A DNA stretch of 6,006 nucleotides from Desulfurococcales archaeon. GTDB lineage: Archaea; Thermoproteota; Thermoprotei_A; Sulfolobales; Desulfurococcaceae. The DNA is taken from assembly GCA_026985375.1 (NCBI GenBank), contig JALSQP010000161.1, forward strand, positions 1-6,006. The letters are read 5' to 3'. The notes under the pieces were generated by a model, which was not told where the DNA came from, ran no database searches, and was given only the letters and a program-made list of their open reading frames with translations. The position numbers and the translations under genes are program-made. Below are positions 1 to 5,305 of the stretch, one piece after another. How positions within the stretch are numbered: position 1 is the stretch's first letter; every line of letters starts with the position of its first letter.

Positions 1-13
1 CGTTAATAGGGCT

Positions 14-19
14 AAAAAA
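14..19 (-). terminator. Possible T-rich transcription terminator after the 46-663 gene
   Basis: On the minus strand a run of six T lies about 26 nt past the stop of the preceding gene, with a second pyrimidine stretch (CTTTTCTCT) just before it at about 35-43. Archaeal RNA polymerase commonly terminates at T-runs without a hairpin. No stem is visible. The rest of 1-45 holds nothing else recognisable. Confidence 0.3.
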
Positions 20-45
20 CTACTTATACGGTTAGAGAAAAGTGC

Positions 46-663
46 TCAGAGATAGATCGTTTGATCCTCTGGATCCAAGACCTCCCTAAGCAACGACTCG
101 GCCTCCTCTCGCGTTAAGCCAACAACTTTTACTAAGTACTCAAGAAGCCTATTCCTACCATAGCCTTTATCAATGTGTTTTCTAACAAGCTTGATCAACC
201 CCTCCACCATCGCTTCCGATAATACATCGGTTAGATCAAGTATTTTTGCCAGCGAATTTAGAGCCGCCAATAAAAGGGCTAGCGCATCATTAAACTCTGA
301 TTTACCTAGACTTTTAATACTTAGATCAGATGCTATCGAGATATAGTCATCGTCTCCTGTAAGCATTGCTTTCGTCAAGGGCAATGCATTCATTTTCAGT
401 AGCTTACGATAAATAAGTATTCTCTTCTCCGAATCAAGCCTAATGGTTGCTGCAGGGAGTACGATCTGTAATCTCAACACGCCTATTTCGTCATCGCAAT
501 AAATATTGATCTCCACCGGATACTTGGGGTGAACAGCCTTAATAACATCGTTTCTCTTATCGACTTCCCACGGGAAATCGACGAGATTATCGGCATCAAT
601 GCTTCCCGTCTTTAACCATAAAGAAATAGTATCTAGTGTATCACGGCACTTCAACACTTTCAC
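46..663 (-). CDS. YbjN / secretion-chaperone-like fold protein with helical C-terminal tail, function unknown
   Basis: A 205-aa soluble protein with no signal peptide or membrane segment. Residues about 1-140 have the layout of the YbjN / type III secretion chaperone-like (T3SC) fold: an N-terminal helix, then strands (EINIYCDDEIGVLRLQIVLP, 51-70), then the recognisable stretch IYRKLLKMNALPLTKAML (84-101), an acidic turn GDDDYISIASDL, and a long Ala/Leu-rich helix (124-142). Residues about 150-196 form a separate helical module ending GLTREEAESLLREVL, which resembles a small UBA-like or helix-turn-helix bundle. In other lineages this fold occurs in protein-binding chaperones; the partner here is unknown. 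The start is GTG and has no good Shine-Dalgarno site. A weak TATA-like CAAAATAT (679-686) sits slightly too close for a clean leaderless start, so the gene may also be read from the YkgJ-like gene 78 nt upstream. The fold assignment is by pattern only and moderately sure; that it is a real gene is fairly sure. Confidence 0.75.
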   Translation of the reverse strand: MKVLKCRDTLDTISLWLKTGSIDADNLVDFPWEVDKRNDVIKAVHPKYPVEINIYCDDEIGVLRLQIVLPAATIRLDSEKRILIYRKLLKMNALPLTKAMLTGDDDYISIASDLSIKSLGKSEFNDALALLLAALNSLAKILDLTDVLSEAMVEGLIKLVRKHIDKGYGRNRLLEYLVKVVGLTREEAESLLREVLDPEDQTIYL

Positions 664-689
664 CTATATCTAGAAATGATATTTTGCTC

Positions 690-708
690 GGTTCGGAAAA
701 AGGTTCGG
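690..708. repeat. Pair of 7-bp direct repeats GGTTCGG around an A5/T5 run
   Basis: GGTTCGG occurs at 690-696 and again at 702-708, separated by AAAAA, so the copies repeat with a 12-bp step. Read on the minus strand this is CCGAACC-TTTTT-CCGAACC, lying 27-45 nt upstream of the GTG start of the 46-663 gene and just upstream of its weak TATA-like element at 679-686. It could be a tandem binding site for a regulator. The T5 run could also be a terminator for the YkgJ-like gene that stops at 742. Both readings are inference. Confidence 0.4.
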
Positions 709-741
709 CTATGCGAGGTCTCTCATTGAGTTTTTGAACTG

Positions 742-1320
742 TTATTGATTTACATATTTATCGATGATTTCATTACTCGATGTACTATATTGCTCGCATA
801 CTTCATCGATAAGTTTCTCCAGTGCTTCGAGAGGCTCATACCCCTCCTTAAATACAAGCTCGAATAATCTCTCATAGTGTTTGCGTTGTTCCTCATAGTA
901 GATATCTAGGAGCTTCCAGGGAGGCTCAACTTCTTCGCCCTTTCCAACTCCTGGGCAGAAAGTATCCACGTAAGCCTTATCTCTAACACTTGGAGAAGCC
1001 GGTAAGAACGGATATAAACGGCACCTCAACGGTCTAACCGGATAAATACTGCATACGGGCACTCTATTCTCGTACTTGAGGAATGCGCACCTCCCTGTTC
1101 CAACGCCTCTGAGAGCAGGTATAGCGATCATGTCAGCCACTATAGCGATTATGTATTTTCCTCTAAGCTCCCTCCAGTCTACTCCAAGATACTTGGCAAT
1201 ACGGCATACATCGAATGCTGTCAATCCTACATTAGGGCCGGAGGTACAGCATCTACCGCTCCTCTGGCACTTTACTCTCACTTTCTCGCCTTTTCTCACA
1301 ACCAGGTATCTCGACGACAA
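742..1320 (-). CDS. YkgJ-family cysteine-cluster protein (putative Zn/Fe-chelating)
   Basis: A 192-aa protein of the YkgJ / CxxCxxCC family, described as putative zinc- or iron-chelating proteins, with no established enzymatic reaction. The family signature is visible in order: C18QRSGRC24C25, then C78AFL, then C90SIYPVRPLRC100RLYPFLP, and C122PG. The second Cys of the usual CxxCGxCC motif is Ser here (S21), leaving the SGxCC form. C39 and C175 are extra. The C-terminal 50 residues are charged and helical. There is no signal peptide, so it is cytosolic. The start is TTG at 1320: a stop codon lies three codons upstream in frame, and a good GGTGA Shine-Dalgarno (1327-1331) sits 6 nt before the TTG. 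A GTG at codon 8 is the only other early option and lacks such a site. The gene follows a 41-aa Cys-motif gene by 33 nt and is probably co-transcribed with it. The biochemical role is unproven for the family. Confidence 0.9.
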   Translation of the reverse strand: MSSRYLVVRKGEKVRVKCQRSGRCCTSGPNVGLTAFDVCRIAKYLGVDWRELRGKYIIAIVADMIAIPALRGVGTGRCAFLKYENRVPVCSIYPVRPLRCRLYPFLPASPSVRDKAYVDTFCPGVGKGEEVEPPWKLLDIYYEEQRKHYERLFELVFKEGYEPLEALEKLIDEVCEQYSTSSNEIIDKYVNQ

Positions 1321-1326
1321 ACCTTT

Positions 1327-1331
1327 TCACC
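1327..1331 (-). promoter_or_regulatory. Shine-Dalgarno site that fixes a TTG start
   Basis: On the minus strand GGTGA, complementary to the CACCU-type 3' end of archaeal 16S rRNA, lies 6 nt before TTG at 1320. With the in-frame TGA at 1327-1329 it excludes an upstream start and supports TTG as the initiation codon of the YkgJ-like gene. Confidence 0.65.
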
Positions 1332-1353
1332 ACGCAACGAAGATTTTGTCGGA

Positions 1354-1479
1354 TTATGTTCCGCAGAAGCCCCTAAAGGGGCACATTCTACAACTGGAAT
1401 AATACTCGTCTATAAGAAACTCTACGTCTAGCTCCTCTTCGTCTTCGAGAGAATATTTCTTTTCATCTTTTTCCTTCAT
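1354..1479 (-). CDS. Small acidic protein with C-terminal CxxCPFRxxC motif (41 aa)
   Basis: A 41-residue reading frame, ATG at 1479 to TAA at 1354. Residues 1-29 are dominated by charge (12 Asp/Glu, 5 Lys, with EDEEELDVE at 12-20). Residues 30-39 read CRMCPFRGFC, three Cys spaced C-x2-C-x5-C, and the chain ends two residues later. The start is well supported: GTGAT (1485-1489) lies 5 nt upstream as a Shine-Dalgarno, and an in-frame TGA lies three codons before the ATG. TATA-like candidates are ATAAAGC (1513-1519, read on the minus strand as GCTTTAT reversed) and CTTAAAG (1506-1512). It sits 68 nt after nnr and 33 nt before the YkgJ-like cysteine protein on the same strand. C-x2-C-P-[FY]-x3-C recalls the Fe-S-binding C-termini of Cas4/RecB-type nucleases and some auxiliary Fe-S motifs, but there is no nuclease domain here. 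A metal- or Fe-S-binding role is inference. The family is not recognised. Confidence 0.65.
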   Translation of the reverse strand: MKEKDEKKYSLEDEEELDVEFLIDEYYSSCRMCPFRGFCGT

Positions 1480-1547
1480 AGCATATCACTTGAGCTACTA
1501 TCTCGCTTTAAGGCTTTATTAGTTAATTGGCTTACCTACCCCTCTAC

Positions 1548-3059
1548 TTAAATATATGTATTAATATGGATATTAAGGGGATCTTGTATAATCTTATCTA
1601 TAACTTTAATTATATTAGCGGGCGTGACCTTTTCACCATTCTTTAGCAAATAATCGCCTGCCAAGCCATTAATGTAGGCAGCAATAGATGCTGACACGAA
1701 TGGATCTCCTGTTAACGCGTACATGCTTGCAGCTATTCCAGTTAGCACATCGCCTGTCCCGCCGATTGCCATGTAGGGGTTGCCTGTTCTATTGTATTTT
1801 AGTCGTTCTCCATCACTTATAATATCGATCGGTGCTTTCAATAGAATGGTGGCCTCGAGCCGACGTGCGGCTTCGGCCACAGACTCTGCCCCCTCTCGAC
1901 CCTGTTCAACTGTTTTTCCTGTAATTGACTTGAACTCGCCACGATGGGGTGTTAAGATGGCCTTTCCTTTAAATTTCATTCGATCATAATCTATGGCTTT
2001 AAGGGCGTCAGCATCTATAACTATTCTCTTGTTCTCTTCTACTAGTCTATCGAATAATCTCCTAACAGCCTCAAGTGTTTCAGGGCGACGTCCTAGGCCA
2101 GGACCAACAATAATTACATGGGGCCTGTACTCCTCTATAGTCTTCAGAATATGGTCGAGGGATTCTATGCTGAGGTATTTTCCGGGATAAGGAATTGTTA
2201 TAAGTTCGGGACTGTATCCCGCGATGATGTCCCTGACGGATTCCGGGCATGCGATAAATGCTAGATCAGATCCTGCTGCCAGAGCCGCGAGTCCAGCAAG
2301 TGCTGGTGCTCCGGTATAATTGTTACTTCCTCCTATAACAAGTATTCTGCCACTACTACCCTTGTGGGCGTCCTTGGGCCTCTTCGGGACATTGTAAATC
2401 ACGTCTCCTGGACCAACATAGATTGTAGCATCTCGAGGAACCCCTATGTCCGCCACTATGATCTCGCCAGCTATATCTTTGCGTTTTAGAAGACCTGGTT
2501 TTAGATCGTGGAAAGTGACCGTTATATCTGCTTTGAAGGCTATTCCATGAATATCTCCCGTATCGGGGTTCAGGCCCGTAGGTGTATCAATTGCTACTTT
2601 TAGTTTTGCGTCTACCGTGTTTGCTTTCTCCACAATAGATTTTATAGGATCTCGTAGCTCGCCCTTTACACCCGTGCCGAGAAGGGCATCAATGATTATG
2701 CCAGCGCCATCTAATACGTCGAGCTTGCCTGGTTTATGGATCTTGATAGTGGTGAGTCTCTTTACTATTGAGTAGTTTTCAAGAGTGTCAGGATGGCTTA
2801 TGAGCTCTTCCCTGTATGCGGGAAGTATTTCAACATTATAGCCGAAAGAATCCAGGTACCTTGCAGCGACAATGCCATCGCCGCCGTTTCCACCTCTTCC
2901 CATGAGAACCACTATTCTTCCAGCTTCTTCGGGCTTTAGCCTAGATATTATAGCCTCGGCAATACTTTTCCCTGCTGCTTCCATAAGCCTTATTAGTGGT
3001 ATGCCTAGAGAAACTGTATTAAGTTCGATTATCCTCATATCCCTGACTGTTATAGTCAT
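1548..3059 (-). CDS. nnr: Bifunctional NAD(P)H-hydrate repair enzyme: epimerase + ADP-dependent dehydratase
   Basis: A 503-aa fusion that repairs hydrated, damaged NADH and NADPH: the N-terminal domain interconverts R and S epimers of NAD(P)HX and the C-terminal domain dehydrates the S form, using ADP in prokaryotic members. It acts in the cytosol. The N-terminal YjeF_N domain (about 1-215) shows GRGGNGGDGIVAAR (54-67; most relatives have GNNGGDG), DALLGTG (124-130) and DTPTGLNPDTG (158-168). The C-terminal ribokinase-like domain (about 225-495) shows HKGSSGRILVIGGS (232-245), GPGLGR (319-324), DADAL (349-353), LTPHRGEF (369-376) and GGTGDVLTG (433-441), where the GTGD Asp (437) is the expected catalytic residue. 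The length is usual for the fusion (about 490-510). ATG at 3059 gives the normal family N-terminus and has GGGTGAT just upstream, though only 3 nt away. A TATA box at 3080-3087 would start transcription almost at the ATG, so a leaderless mRNA is possible. Function is certain by family; nothing essential is missing. Confidence 0.97.
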   Translation of the reverse strand: MTITVRDMRIIELNTVSLGIPLIRLMEAAGKSIAEAIISRLKPEEAGRIVVLMGRGGNGGDGIVAARYLDSFGYNVEILPAYREELISHPDTLENYSIVKRLTTIKIHKPGKLDVLDGAGIIIDALLGTGVKGELRDPIKSIVEKANTVDAKLKVAIDTPTGLNPDTGDIHGIAFKADITVTFHDLKPGLLKRKDIAGEIIVADIGVPRDATIYVGPGDVIYNVPKRPKDAHKGSSGRILVIGGSNNYTGAPALAGLAALAAGSDLAFIACPESVRDIIAGYSPELITIPYPGKYLSIESLDHILKTIEEYRPHVIIVGPGLGRRPETLEAVRRLFDRLVEENKRIVIDADALKAIDYDRMKFKGKAILTPHRGEFKSITGKTVEQGREGAESVAEAARRLEATILLKAPIDIISDGERLKYNRTGNPYMAIGGTGDVLTGIAASMYALTGDPFVSASIAAYINGLAGDYLLKNGEKVTPANIIKVIDKIIQDPLNIHINTYI

Positions 3060-3079
3060 GTAATCACCCTTGATTACAC

Positions 3080-3087
3080 TATATATG
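3080..3087 (-). promoter_or_regulatory. Candidate TATA box of nnr
   Basis: CATATATA on the minus strand is centred about 24 nt before the nnr ATG, which fits a leaderless or nearly leaderless transcript. That clashes with the GGGTGAT ribosome site in between, so the real promoter may instead be the weaker GATATAG at about 3107-3113, which would give a short leader containing the site. Confidence 0.4.
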
Positions 3088-3094
3088 TTCTGTG

Positions 3095-3106
3095 TAGAAA
3101 GAAATA
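3095..3106 (-). terminator. T-rich tract, possible terminator of the C/D sRNA
   Basis: On the minus strand TATTTCTTTCTA starts 13 nt after the D box of the candidate sRNA and lies before the nnr TATA box. U-rich, hairpin-free tracts of this kind can end archaeal transcripts. It could serve the sRNA, the 216-aa gene upstream, or both. Confidence 0.35.
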
Positions 3107-3119
3107 CTATATCTTGTCC

Positions 3120-3172
3120 TCAGCCGAAACCTCCTCAGTCATCTTATCCATTACGACTGCGAGACTCATCAT
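3120..3172 (-). ncRNA. Candidate C/D box sRNA (2'-O-methylation guide)
   Basis: A 53-nt element in the gap between the 216-aa gene and nnr, on the same strand. Box C is a perfect ATGATGA (3172-3166) and box D a perfect CTGA (3123-3120), 42 nt apart, the usual size of archaeal C/D sRNAs. Inside, a degenerate D' (TGGA, 3150-3147), a 2-nt spacer and a near-consensus C' (AGATGA, 3144-3139) divide the RNA into two guides of 15 nt each. The D guide contains GGAGGTTTCG, complementary over 10 nt to CGAAACCUCC, which I recall from crenarchaeal 16S rRNA just after the GCAGCAGGCG segment. The box D plus 5 rule would place the methyl group on the second A, about A364 in E. coli numbering. Such RNAs work with L7Ae, Nop5 and fibrillarin. 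I found no target for the D' guide. The outer stem is weak (about 2-3 pairs). The 16S match is from memory. Confidence 0.55.
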
Positions 3173-3188
3173 CGGCGATGAGATATGT

Positions 3189-3839
3189 CTATTCCCTACA
3201 TCCAACGAAATTTGATTTAACTACATGTCTAATACCGATATTATCTACCTTAAACAGTCTCTTCCCAGGTATAATGTTTTCACTGAAAACGAGTAGCTCA
3301 CCCGTTATATCATCTCTTAAGCCAACAACCGGTGTTCCCCAATACTCCCTGAGATCGCCTTTTCTCAGAGATATGGCTAGTACAACAAGATTGCCGAGCT
3401 CGGGGCCAATGATTTTGCATGAGCTAATTGGTTCTTTATCTAGGTAAACATAAATATTATCAGCCACGATTTCAGAGATCACAACCTCCTTTTGGGCCCC
3501 ATCTATAAAAACATTGAATCCTCCATAATAAGCCGTCTTAATAACCGGATCCTCGCTCATCCTAAGAGATTCAAGGAAAATAGTTGTTCCAATAGAATAG
3601 TTGAGTATTTCCATACAGTAGTTTTCACAAAGTATTTTATGATCTCTAGGTGGTGACGGAGTTGTTTTGACTAAAGTTTTACCTTTTATTTCAAATATGT
3701 TTGTTCTAGAATTGACTAAAGGAATGCCTACATAGAGTCTATGGCCGTGCCATTGTCCCGTACTCATAAACACTATGTGTGGACAACTAATAAGCCATTC
3801 ATATCTCCAACCATATGATATATTATTCAATAGTTCCAC
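3189..3839 (-). CDS. Unrecognised soluble protein, 216 aa
   Basis: A 216-aa protein I do not recognise. It has no signal peptide and no membrane helix; the composition suggests mixed alpha/beta with several strands (KEVVISEIVADNIYVYLDK, 117-135; LGNLVVLAISL, 148-158). Five Cys are present, including C71ENYC75, plus C19, C141 and C214 near the end. A Trp/His-rich N-terminal stretch (STGQWHGHRLYVGIP, 26-40) and GDLREYWGTPVVGL (161-174) are the most distinctive parts and could be used for homology searches. The start is GTG at 3839; an in-frame TAA lies five codons upstream, so it cannot extend far. TTG at codon 4 (3830) is an alternative, because GGTG sits 6 nt before it and would make a better ribosome site. 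It is transcribed divergently from the secreted 408-aa gene, sharing the TTTATAAA element at 3891-3898. Codon use resembles that of the neighbours. Confidence 0.75.
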   Translation of the reverse strand: MELLNNISYGWRYEWLISCPHIVFMSTGQWHGHRLYVGIPLVNSRTNIFEIKGKTLVKTTPSPPRDHKILCENYCMEILNYSIGTTIFLESLRMSEDPVIKTAYYGGFNVFIDGAQKEVVISEIVADNIYVYLDKEPISSCKIIGPELGNLVVLAISLRKGDLREYWGTPVVGLRDDITGELLVFSENIIPGKRLFKVDNIGIRHVVKSNFVGCRE

Positions 3840-3847
3840 CGTTCCAC
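3833..3847. repeat. Tandem 7-bp repeat GTTCCAC at the minus-strand start codon
   Basis: GTTCCAC occurs at 3833-3839 and 3841-3847 with an 8-bp step; on the minus strand this reads TGTGGAAC-GGTGGAAC. The second copy contains the GTG start of the 216-aa gene. The two GTG triplets are in different frames. It may be chance, a small duplication, or a regulator site at the start of the gene. Confidence 0.35.
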
Positions 3848-3890
3848 AGGGTTACAAAGACCGGGCCAAGTATTGTCCCATCATATCCCT

Positions 3891-3898
3891 TTTATAAA
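3891..3898. promoter_or_regulatory. Palindromic TATA box in a divergent promoter
   Basis: TTTATAAA is a perfect palindrome and an excellent archaeal TATA element on either strand. Rightwards it would start transcription near 3918-3920, leaving about 13 nt of leader with a GGTGGT ribosome site before ATG 3932. Leftwards it would start near 3870, about 30 nt before the GTG at 3839. A second rightward candidate, CTTAAAG (3905-3911), is centred 24 nt before the ATG and would give a leaderless RNA. Flanking BRE-like purines are weak on both sides. Confidence 0.6.
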
Positions 3899-3915
3899 CA
3901 GGTACTTAAAGAAAC

Positions 3916-3926
3916 CCACCGGTGGT
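3916..3926 (+). promoter_or_regulatory. Shine-Dalgarno inside a 10-bp palindrome
   Basis: GGTGGT (3921-3926) lies 5 nt before ATG 3932 and decides this start over the upstream in-frame ATG at 3815, which has no signal peptide at its N-terminus and overlaps the divergent gene. The site is half of a perfect palindrome CCACCGGTGG (3916-3925), close to the predicted transcription start, so it might also bind a protein or mask the ribosome site. Confidence 0.55.
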
Positions 3927-3931
3927 CGAAT

Positions 3932-5158
3932 ATGAAGGGTCTAGTAAAACCTATAGGGATACTGATCATAGCAATATTAGCGTTGTCACTGACAACAGCG
4001 GCTATAGCACCCTTAACAATGGCCTCTAACAAATCGAACACACAACCTAATGTAATCCCTCACAATAATGTCGATAAATTGCTCTCAGAGAACATAACAT
4101 ATGATAAAGCAATACAGATAGCTTATCTCGTCAAAAACGAGAGCATGTCCATACTAAGATGGGCATTATCATATAATGTCACACTAGCCAAAGTGATCAT
4201 AAAAAGAGGAGATGCGTTGCTTCAGCAAGCAGTACGTGCAGCATCAACGAACCAAACAGTGGCGAAGCATCTCGCTATAAGGGCTGCTTTAATCTATGGA
4301 TTGGCGCCCGCTACAGCATACATTGTACTACAGAAAACGATCAATAACAACCTAGGAGAAAACAGAACTGTGACTAATCAGACAGTTGTTGCAGTTCTAC
4401 GATTAGTTGGTGAGATGAGAAAACTAGTGGGCAATGTGGCAAGGATTGCGGAAAACTTCGGTATTGCCTTACCGCCTGAACTGAAGATTAACACTATAAT
4501 AGCCAATGGAGAAGCGGATATCGCTCTAAAACTGCTCAAGAACGGATTTGTCAAAGCAGCGCTTGTCGAGTCGATAAAAGCATATAACACATATGTTAAA
4601 ACATATGGATTGATCATAGTATCATCTGTGGCAGAAAAACTAGGCTTCAAGCATCCTATAGATCTATTCACACTAGTACGCAGAGTCGAGATTAACCCAA
4701 TGATAATCAAAAAGGTTATTGATCGTTTACCTCCGCTAGTAAGAGAACGTATTATGGTGATGATAAAAGAGAGAAGAATAGCTGAGATCAAGGTAGCAAT
4801 TCATAGAGAAGCGAGGATAGTGGCTGAGAAAATAAACCACGCATCAACAGATACTATAGCTAAGATAGCCGCAGGAGTACTCGTCATGGCCAGCGGATAT
4901 CCTGATACAGCAAGAGCTGTAATGAAGTGGAGAGCACAGAAGAACTTCATGAGCCCCGTCAAGCTATATGAATATGTTAGAAATATAACACATAGAATAT
5001 ACAACAAGACAGGTGCCACGGGCATTAAGTTGCTCGACATAGTACTTATGACGCTAAGTCATGAGATAAACAAGACTACCGGCGCTCATATAGATCTAGT
5101 ACAGCTATTCAAAACAACAATGGTAATGCATGTATTAATGCATCATCCTAGAAGATAA
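3932..5158 (+). CDS. Secreted, sequon-rich, all-helical protein of unknown function (408 aa)
   Basis: A 408-aa exported protein I do not recognise. It begins with a Sec signal peptide: Lys at 2 and 6, a hydrophobic core (about 8-20) and likely cleavage near 26-31 (AIA or TMA). The rest is a series of amphipathic helices without a clear repeat. There are no Cys residues and no second membrane helix, so it should be released or held at the cell surface. N-glycosylation sequons are numerous and unevenly spread: N33, N54, N69, N82, N107, N144 and N149 in the first 150 residues, none from 150 to 350, then N351, N358 and N380. The C-terminus is rich in Met and His (MVMHVLMHHPRR). The frame is open back to 3815, but ATG 3932 is chosen because it starts exactly at the signal peptide and has GGTGGT upstream. 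The next gene downstream also encodes a secreted protein, behind its own terminator and promoter. The function and partner are unknown. Confidence 0.85.
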   Translation: MKGLVKPIGILIIAILALSLTTAAIAPLTMASNKSNTQPNVIPHNNVDKLLSENITYDKAIQIAYLVKNESMSILRWALSYNVTLAKVIIKRGDALLQQAVRAASTNQTVAKHLAIRAALIYGLAPATAYIVLQKTINNNLGENRTVTNQTVVAVLRLVGEMRKLVGNVARIAENFGIALPPELKINTIIANGEADIALKLLKNGFVKAALVESIKAYNTYVKTYGLIIVSSVAEKLGFKHPIDLFTLVRRVEINPMIIKKVIDRLPPLVRERIMVMIKERRIAEIKVAIHREARIVAEKINHASTDTIAKIAAGVLVMASGYPDTARAVMKWRAQKNFMSPVKLYEYVRNITHRIYNKTGATGIKLLDIVLMTLSHEINKTTGAHIDLVQLFKTTMVMHVLMHHPRR

Positions 5159-5181
5159 CATCTAGAGATAATTAATCATTA

Positions 5182-5203
5182 TTTTTATACCAATACAGTT
5201 TTT
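5182..5203 (+). terminator. Double T-run terminator after the 408-aa gene
   Basis: Two T5 runs, at 5182-5186 and 5199-5203, follow the stop codon by 24-45 nt in very AT-rich sequence with no stem. This is the usual form of an archaeal intrinsic terminator and separates the two plus-strand genes. The rest of 5159-5250 shows nothing else. Confidence 0.6.
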
Positions 5204-5250
5204 ATTAATTCTAAACAGAGTTACTTCTAATGTAATTTTAATCAATTATA

Positions 5251-5258
5251 CTTAAATA
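5251..5258 (+). promoter_or_regulatory. TATA box of the right-edge secreted-protein gene
   Basis: CTTAAATA is a typical archaeal TATA element. Transcription would begin near 5280, giving a leader of about 26-32 nt. An alternative is CTTTATG (5278-5284), centred about 25 nt before ATG 5306, which would give a leaderless RNA. Confidence 0.5.
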
Positions 5259-5260
5259 TG

Positions 5261-5286
5261 CACATAAAGGATCAAAACTTTATGTG
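5261..5286. repeat. Perfect 9-bp inverted repeat, operator- or hairpin-like
   Basis: CACATAAAG (5261-5269) and its exact complement CTTTATGTG (5278-5286) flank an 8-nt spacer. The dyad begins two bases after the TATA box at 5251-5258 and covers the predicted start point, the position where a repressor would block polymerase. If transcription started further upstream it could instead form a leader hairpin. Flanking bases do not extend the pairing. Confidence 0.6.
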
Positions 5287-5305
5287 GGACGAGTAAAAAC
5301 CAGTG

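Noticed and set aside
1076..1402. Plus-strand frame of 108 codons opposite the YkgJ-like and 41-aa genes
   Set aside because: It is antisense to two better supported genes and has no family features or ribosome site.
1480..1547. Possible terminator between nnr and the 41-aa gene
   Set aside because: No T-run or stem is visible on the minus strand, so read-through from nnr is at least as likely.
3108..3173. A 21-codon minus-strand frame (MMSLAVVMDKM...) across the candidate sRNA
   Set aside because: No Shine-Dalgarno, very short, and the C/D box pattern explains the same bases better.
3070..3447. Plus-strand frame of 125 codons opposite the nnr upstream gap and the 216-aa gene
   Set aside because: Low-complexity Ser/Pro/Leu translation typical of an antisense shadow; no start signals.
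3815..3931. N-terminal extension of the 408-aa secreted protein to the upstream in-frame ATG at 3815
   Set aside because: It would overlap the divergent gene, bury the signal peptide 39 residues inside the protein and ignore the good GGTGGT ribosome site before ATG 3932.
4757..4785. GTGATGA followed by CTGA on the plus strand, resembling C and D boxes
   Set aside because: It lies inside the coding sequence of the 408-aa protein, the spacing is only 18 nt and there is no C' or second D box at the expected distance.
4378..5040. Two minus-strand hydrophobic frames (137 and 79 codons) that look like membrane proteins
   Set aside because: They are antisense to the helical secreted protein; the hydrophobicity results from reading its codons backwards, and no promoter or ribosome site precedes them.
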